Part shown: positions 6,898-9,439 of the stretch, piece after piece
Position numbering within the stretch: the stretch's first letter is position 1
Layout of the letters: each line of letters begins with the position of its first letter
NCBI GenBank assembly: GCA_937894725.1
Contig: CALAYL010000066.1
Location: 1 to 9,439 of the forward strand
Source of the DNA: an uncultured Bacteroidota bacterium
Lineage (GTDB): Bacteria; Bacteroidota; Bacteroidia; Chitinophagales; LD1
Direction: 5' to 3'
Length of the DNA: 9,439 bases
Notes under the pieces: generated by a model
Told to the model about the DNA's origin: nothing
The model's database searches: none
Seen by the model: the letters and a program-made list of their open reading frames with translations, nothing else
Position numbers and translations under genes: made by a program

Positions 6898-7953
6898 ATG
6901 TCTTATTCAAAGTCAGCATACTATTTTAGCAAAAAAGCAAGTGTAATCACCCAAATACGCTACTTAGATGAGTTTGAAAAAGTGGGGGGCATTCCTTCTT
7001 ATCAGCTTCGCTTACTTGCCCAGCTACCACCGTATCATTGCTTTTCGCTACCCAAACGAAATGGCAAATCGAGAGTGATCGAATCTCCCAAAGCTCCACT
7101 TTCTGCTTTTCTCAAAACTATCAATCAACTGCTACAACCGCTTTATAGCCTCAAAAAATCGGCAGCTGCTTATGGCTTTGTGCTACAGTTTCCAAAAGAT
7201 CCTCACCCGCGCACTATTCTCACTAATGCACAACAACATGCCGAAAACAATTTTTTACTCAACATTGATTTAAAAGATTTTTTTCACCAAATAAGTTTTT
7301 CCCAAGTTCATTCTTTCTTTAAAAGCAGCCTATTCAAATTTGAGGAGGAAACGGCCTATCAATTAGCTCTCCTTTGTACCTATCAAGGTCGGCTGCCTAT
7401 GGGCAGTAGCACCTCCCCCGTGTTGAGTAATTTTGCTACCCTAGGTTTAGATACGGCATTGCTCAAATGGGCATCCCAAAATAAGTGTACCTATACCCGA
7501 TTTGTAGATGACCTTAGCTTTTCGGCTAATCATGCTTTGGGCGAAAAGGAATGGAAATCCATCTCAGCCATCTTAGCTGAATATCGTTTTGTACCTAATC
7601 TCGAAAAAATCAAATTTTACGGTAGTCAAGAAGAAAAAATAGTCACCGGTTTGGTGTTGAATAAAGGAACTATCAGCATCCCTACTGAATTTGTGGAGGA
7701 ACTGGAGGAAGATATAGAAAGATTAAACAGCGTATTAGAACTACAAGCTGCTTTGCCAAATACAAATCAAAACAGCTGGCTAGCACCCTTAGAGCAAAGT
7801 ATAGCTGGTAAAGTGAATTTTGTAAAAACTATCTATGGCGAATCTCATCCTATTTATCTGACTGTTTTAAAACAATTTAATGAAGCCTACAATACCCAAG
7901 ATTATTTAAAATCCGAAAGTTGGTTGGATTGGGGATATGAAAAAATTATTTAG
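6898..7953 (+). CDS. Retron-like reverse transcriptase associated with cas1-cas2
   Basis: This is a stand-alone reverse transcriptase of 351 residues. Motifs in order: FSLPKRNGKSRVIESP (residues 49-64), AAAYGF (89-94), FLLNIDLKDFFHQI (119-132) with metal-binding Asp124, GRLPMGSSTSPVLSN (164-178), TYTRFVDDLSFS (198-209) with Asp204 and Asp205, and VTGLVLN (249-255). A thumb-like segment, GKVNFVKTIYG (304-314), follows. The 'aYGF', 'VTGlvlN' and 'Gk.nfvk.i.g' features resemble retron-type enzymes more than group II intron proteins. No maturase, endonuclease, Cas6 or Cas1 domain is fused. The active site reads FVDD where YADD is usual. The ATG at 6898 is the only possible start, since an in-frame stop lies at 6862-6864 with no start codon between. 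cas1 follows after 14 bases, so it probably supplies cDNA from RNA for spacer acquisition. That role is inferred from known RT-Cas1 systems. Confidence 0.93.
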   Translation: MSYSKSAYYFSKKASVITQIRYLDEFEKVGGIPSYQLRLLAQLPPYHCFSLPKRNGKSRVIESPKAPLSAFLKTINQLLQPLYSLKKSAAAYGFVLQFPKDPHPRTILTNAQQHAENNFLLNIDLKDFFHQISFSQVHSFFKSSLFKFEEETAYQLALLCTYQGRLPMGSSTSPVLSNFATLGLDTALLKWASQNKCTYTRFVDDLSFSANHALGEKEWKSISAILAEYRFVPNLEKIKFYGSQEEKIVTGLVLNKGTISIPTEFVEELEEDIERLNSVLELQAALPNTNQNSWLAPLEQSIAGKVNFVKTIYGESHPIYLTVLKQFNEAYNTQDYLKSESWLDWGYEKII

Positions 7954-7967
7954 CAAAAAAGAAATTT

Positions 7968-8951
7968 ATGCAATTAGTATTAGACACTATGGGGCTGAAA
8001 GTGAGCGTGCGAAACGATTGCTTCTTAGTCCAATCTAAAACAACCAAAAGACTCATCAGCCCTCAGCGAGTGAGTAGTATAGTGGTAAATACTACGGTAC
8101 TTATCAGTAGCAAGGTGTTGCTATTGGCAAGTCAGTACGATATCCCCTTTTCTATTTTGCCTACTGCCCATGAGCCTATTCTAATTTTAAGTATGCACCA
8201 AGCCAAGCATGCCGAACTTCGGCAGTGCCAGTGGCTAAACCAGCAGCATACCGCTTCTTTTTTGTTTGTCAAAAAATGTATAGAACTGAAAGTGGAGTTG
8301 CAAAAAAATCTGCTACTAAAACTTGCACATACAAAAAGCACGCCTACTGCCTTGCTAAAAAGCTATATTCAAAAAATGGAAGGAATAGCGAAATCTATTT
8401 TGCTATTAGAAAACGATGAGCAAAAAAGCTGGACTAATAGCCTCATGGGATATGAAGGGAGTATAGCCAAAATCTATTGGCAATCTATCAGCGAATCGCT
8501 GCCAGCACCATTTAGATTTGAGAAACGAAGCAGACGACCCGCCACCGATTTGTTTAACGCCAGTCTAAACTACTTATATGCATTGCTCGAAAGTACGGTG
8601 CAGGCTAGTATATTGAGTTGTAGATTAGATCCGTTTTGTGGTATATTGCACACTACGGCTCATGCGCACAAAGCATTAGTCTATGATTTGATGGAGCCAT
8701 TTAGACCCTGGATAGATAGATTAGTCATAGAGTTGATTTTAGAAAACTCGCTGACGCTTACCTTAGCCAACGAAGCCCATACTCAAAAAGGAGTGCTACT
8801 GACAAAAGAGCAACGAAAACTCCTGGTGATGGAGTATAATGGTCTGTTAGAAACAAAACGAAAATGGCAAAATCAAGTAAGTCCTGTCAAAAACCATATT
8901 TTAAATTTATCGGCTCAATTTGCAAAATTACAACTTAATATAAATAAATGA
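7968..8951 (+). CDS. cas1: Cas1, spacer integrase
   Basis: Cas1 is the metal-dependent integrase that, as a complex with Cas2, inserts new spacers at the leader end of the array. The N-terminal beta domain (residues 1 to about 75) contains the usual pattern VSSIVVNTTVLISSKVLLLA (35-54). The catalytic helical domain shows LMGYEGSIAKIYW (159-171) with Glu163, then LDPFCGILHTTAHAH (220-234) with His228, then LVYDLMEPFRPWIDRLV (237-253) with Asp240 and Glu243. These match the three metal-binding sites of the family, so the enzyme should be active. At 327 residues it is a normal, unfused Cas1. It starts 14 bases after the reverse transcriptase, and its stop overlaps the cas2 start (ATGA, 8948-8951), so the three are probably translated from one message. 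Confidence 0.97.
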   Translation: MQLVLDTMGLKVSVRNDCFLVQSKTTKRLISPQRVSSIVVNTTVLISSKVLLLASQYDIPFSILPTAHEPILILSMHQAKHAELRQCQWLNQQHTASFLFVKKCIELKVELQKNLLLKLAHTKSTPTALLKSYIQKMEGIAKSILLLENDEQKSWTNSLMGYEGSIAKIYWQSISESLPAPFRFEKRSRRPATDLFNASLNYLYALLESTVQASILSCRLDPFCGILHTTAHAHKALVYDLMEPFRPWIDRLVIELILENSLTLTLANEAHTQKGVLLTKEQRKLLVMEYNGLLETKRKWQNQVSPVKNHILNLSAQFAKLQLNINK

Positions 8952-9262
8952 ACCAACCCCCTATCTACCTAGTATGCTATGATATAGCAGACAATAAAAT
9001 ACGATTAAAAGTAGCACAGCTATTGATAAAATGGGGATATGAGCGATTTCAAAAAAGTATATTTACGGGGCTACAGCATCCAGCCGATAATGGCAGGCTG
9101 TGGCTACAACTACAGCAGCTACTCAAAAAACAGGGAAACCAAACAGATAAATTAGTAGTGATTAATATAAGCAAACCAAATTTCAGAAATATGAAAATAC
9201 TAGGCGATGCGGATATAGATATAGCGTATATATTAGGAGAAAAACATACGGAATATTTGTAA
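8948..9262 (+). CDS. cas2: Cas2, adaptation complex subunit
   Basis: Cas2 forms the dimeric scaffold that bridges Cas1 dimers during spacer integration. The protein (104 residues) has the ferredoxin-like family pattern: YLVCYDIADNKIRLKVAQLL (residues 7-26) with Asp12 at the end of the first strand, then GYERFQKSIFTG (30-41) for the 'G...Q.SvFe' motif, then DKLVVINIS (67-75) for the third core strand. The C-terminal tail (ADIDIAYILGEKHTEYL, 88-104) is ordinary for the family. It overlaps cas1 by four bases and is the last gene before the CRISPR leader, the usual place for cas2. Confidence 0.96.
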   Translation: MNQPPIYLVCYDIADNKIRLKVAQLLIKWGYERFQKSIFTGLQHPADNGRLWLQLQQLLKKQGNQTDKLVVINISKPNFRNMKILGDADIDIAYILGEKHTEYL

Positions 9263-9350
9263 ATGAATGTTAAATGCATAAAAAGCCCTGTTTGCAAATA
9301 TGGAAAACTGTGTTATCTTTGGTGGTGGCGCAGGTTTTAGAAAAACTGGA
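9263..9350 (+). other. CRISPR leader
   Basis: These 88 bases lie between the cas2 stop and the first repeat copy. They contain no gene of their own. They carry the promoter-like pair described separately, and the bases next to the first repeat (9331-9350) are A/T-rich with a run of five A. Being next to cas2 and at the near end of the array, this is the expected site where Cas1-Cas2 inserts new spacers. Orientation of the array is inferred from this position and from the promoter direction. Confidence 0.65.
9291..9321 (+). promoter_or_regulatory. Bacteroidota-type promoter for the CRISPR array
   Basis: TTTG at 9291-9294 is followed after 19 bases by TATCTTTG at 9314-9321. This fits the Bacteroidota sigma-ABfr consensus, TTTG at -33 and TAnnTTTG at -7 with about 19-21 bases between. 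Transcription would start a few bases past 9325, roughly 20-25 bases before the first repeat, and read into the array. The match is direct; its use as a promoter is inference. Confidence 0.6.
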
Positions 9351-9439
9351 CTAATTTGAATAGATAGAATTGACCTTCACTGAGACGTCTAATCATTGAT
9401 AATTCAACCTCTATCTGCTAATTTGAATAGATAGAATTG
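9351..9439 (+). CRISPR. Start of the CRISPR array, two repeat copies visible, cut by the window edge
   Basis: A 22-base sequence beginning ctaatttgaa and ending gaattg occurs identically at 9351-9372 and 9418-9439, a 67-base period. The bases before the two copies differ (9350 a, 9417 g), so the left repeat boundary is 9351. The right boundary is unknown, because the second copy ends exactly at the window edge. The repeat may therefore be longer than 22 bases and the first spacer shorter than the 45 bases between copies. A repeat of about 36 bases would end in gagac and leave a 31-base spacer, but this is only one possibility. Position after cas2 and a promoter-bearing leader supports an active array. 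Confidence 0.85.

Noticed and set aside
6707..6900. Complete retron msr-msd RNA upstream of the RT
   Set aside because: I looked for the flanking a1/a2 inverted repeats. The best pair is only five bases (catat 6707-6711 with atatg 6896-6900), which is expected by chance, so a true retron RNA is not supported by sequence alone.
6758..6946. A 62-codon open frame with an ATG in the gap before the reverse transcriptase
   Set aside because: It runs through the perfect hairpin, overlaps the RT start in another frame, and its translation shows no recognisable domain. It looks like a chance frame.

Overview
The window is an almost complete type III-B (Cmr) CRISPR-Cas locus, with every gene on the + strand. 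The host looks like a member of the Bacteroidota. Three things point there: AT-rich DNA, gene starts mostly without a clear Shine-Dalgarno sequence, and a TTTG-N19-TAnnTTTG promoter of the Bacteroidota type in the CRISPR leader. The family or genus cannot be told from this sequence.

Layout. Positions 2-787 hold the C-terminal part of cmr1 (Cas7-like), cut by the left edge. It is followed by cas10/cmr2 (784-2349), cmr3 (2355-3440, Cas5-like), cmr4 (3444-4217, the Cas7 backbone and target RNase), cmr5 (4226-4618, Cas11 small subunit), cmr6 (4620-5921, Cas7-like with a C-terminal extension) and a Cas6 family gene (5918-6706). These genes overlap by 4 bases or lie 1-8 bases apart, so they look like one operon. 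A 191-base gap (6707-6897) follows. It contains a perfect 16-bp hairpin and a short sequence resembling the CRISPR repeat. The adaptation module comes next: a free-standing retron-like reverse transcriptase (6898-7953), cas1 (7968-8951) and cas2 (8948-9262). A short leader with a promoter-like sequence leads into a CRISPR array whose first two repeat copies start 67 bases apart (9351 and 9418). The array runs off the right edge.

How the parts work together. Cas6 should cut the array transcript into crRNAs. Cmr1-6 with Cas10 should assemble on the crRNA, and Cmr4 should cut target RNA. Cas1 and Cas2 insert new spacers. The reverse transcriptase next to them suggests that spacers can be taken from RNA.

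The points most worth attention are these. The Cas10 is small: no HD nuclease domain and no CxxC zinc ribbon are visible, and the palm motif is GGED rather than GGDD. The reverse transcriptase is of retron-like type, unfused, with FVDD at the active site. Cmr6 has a proline-rich linker and an extra C-terminal domain. The gap between the effector and adaptation modules carries unexplained structure. No CARF-type effector (Csx1/Csm6/Can) lies in the window.
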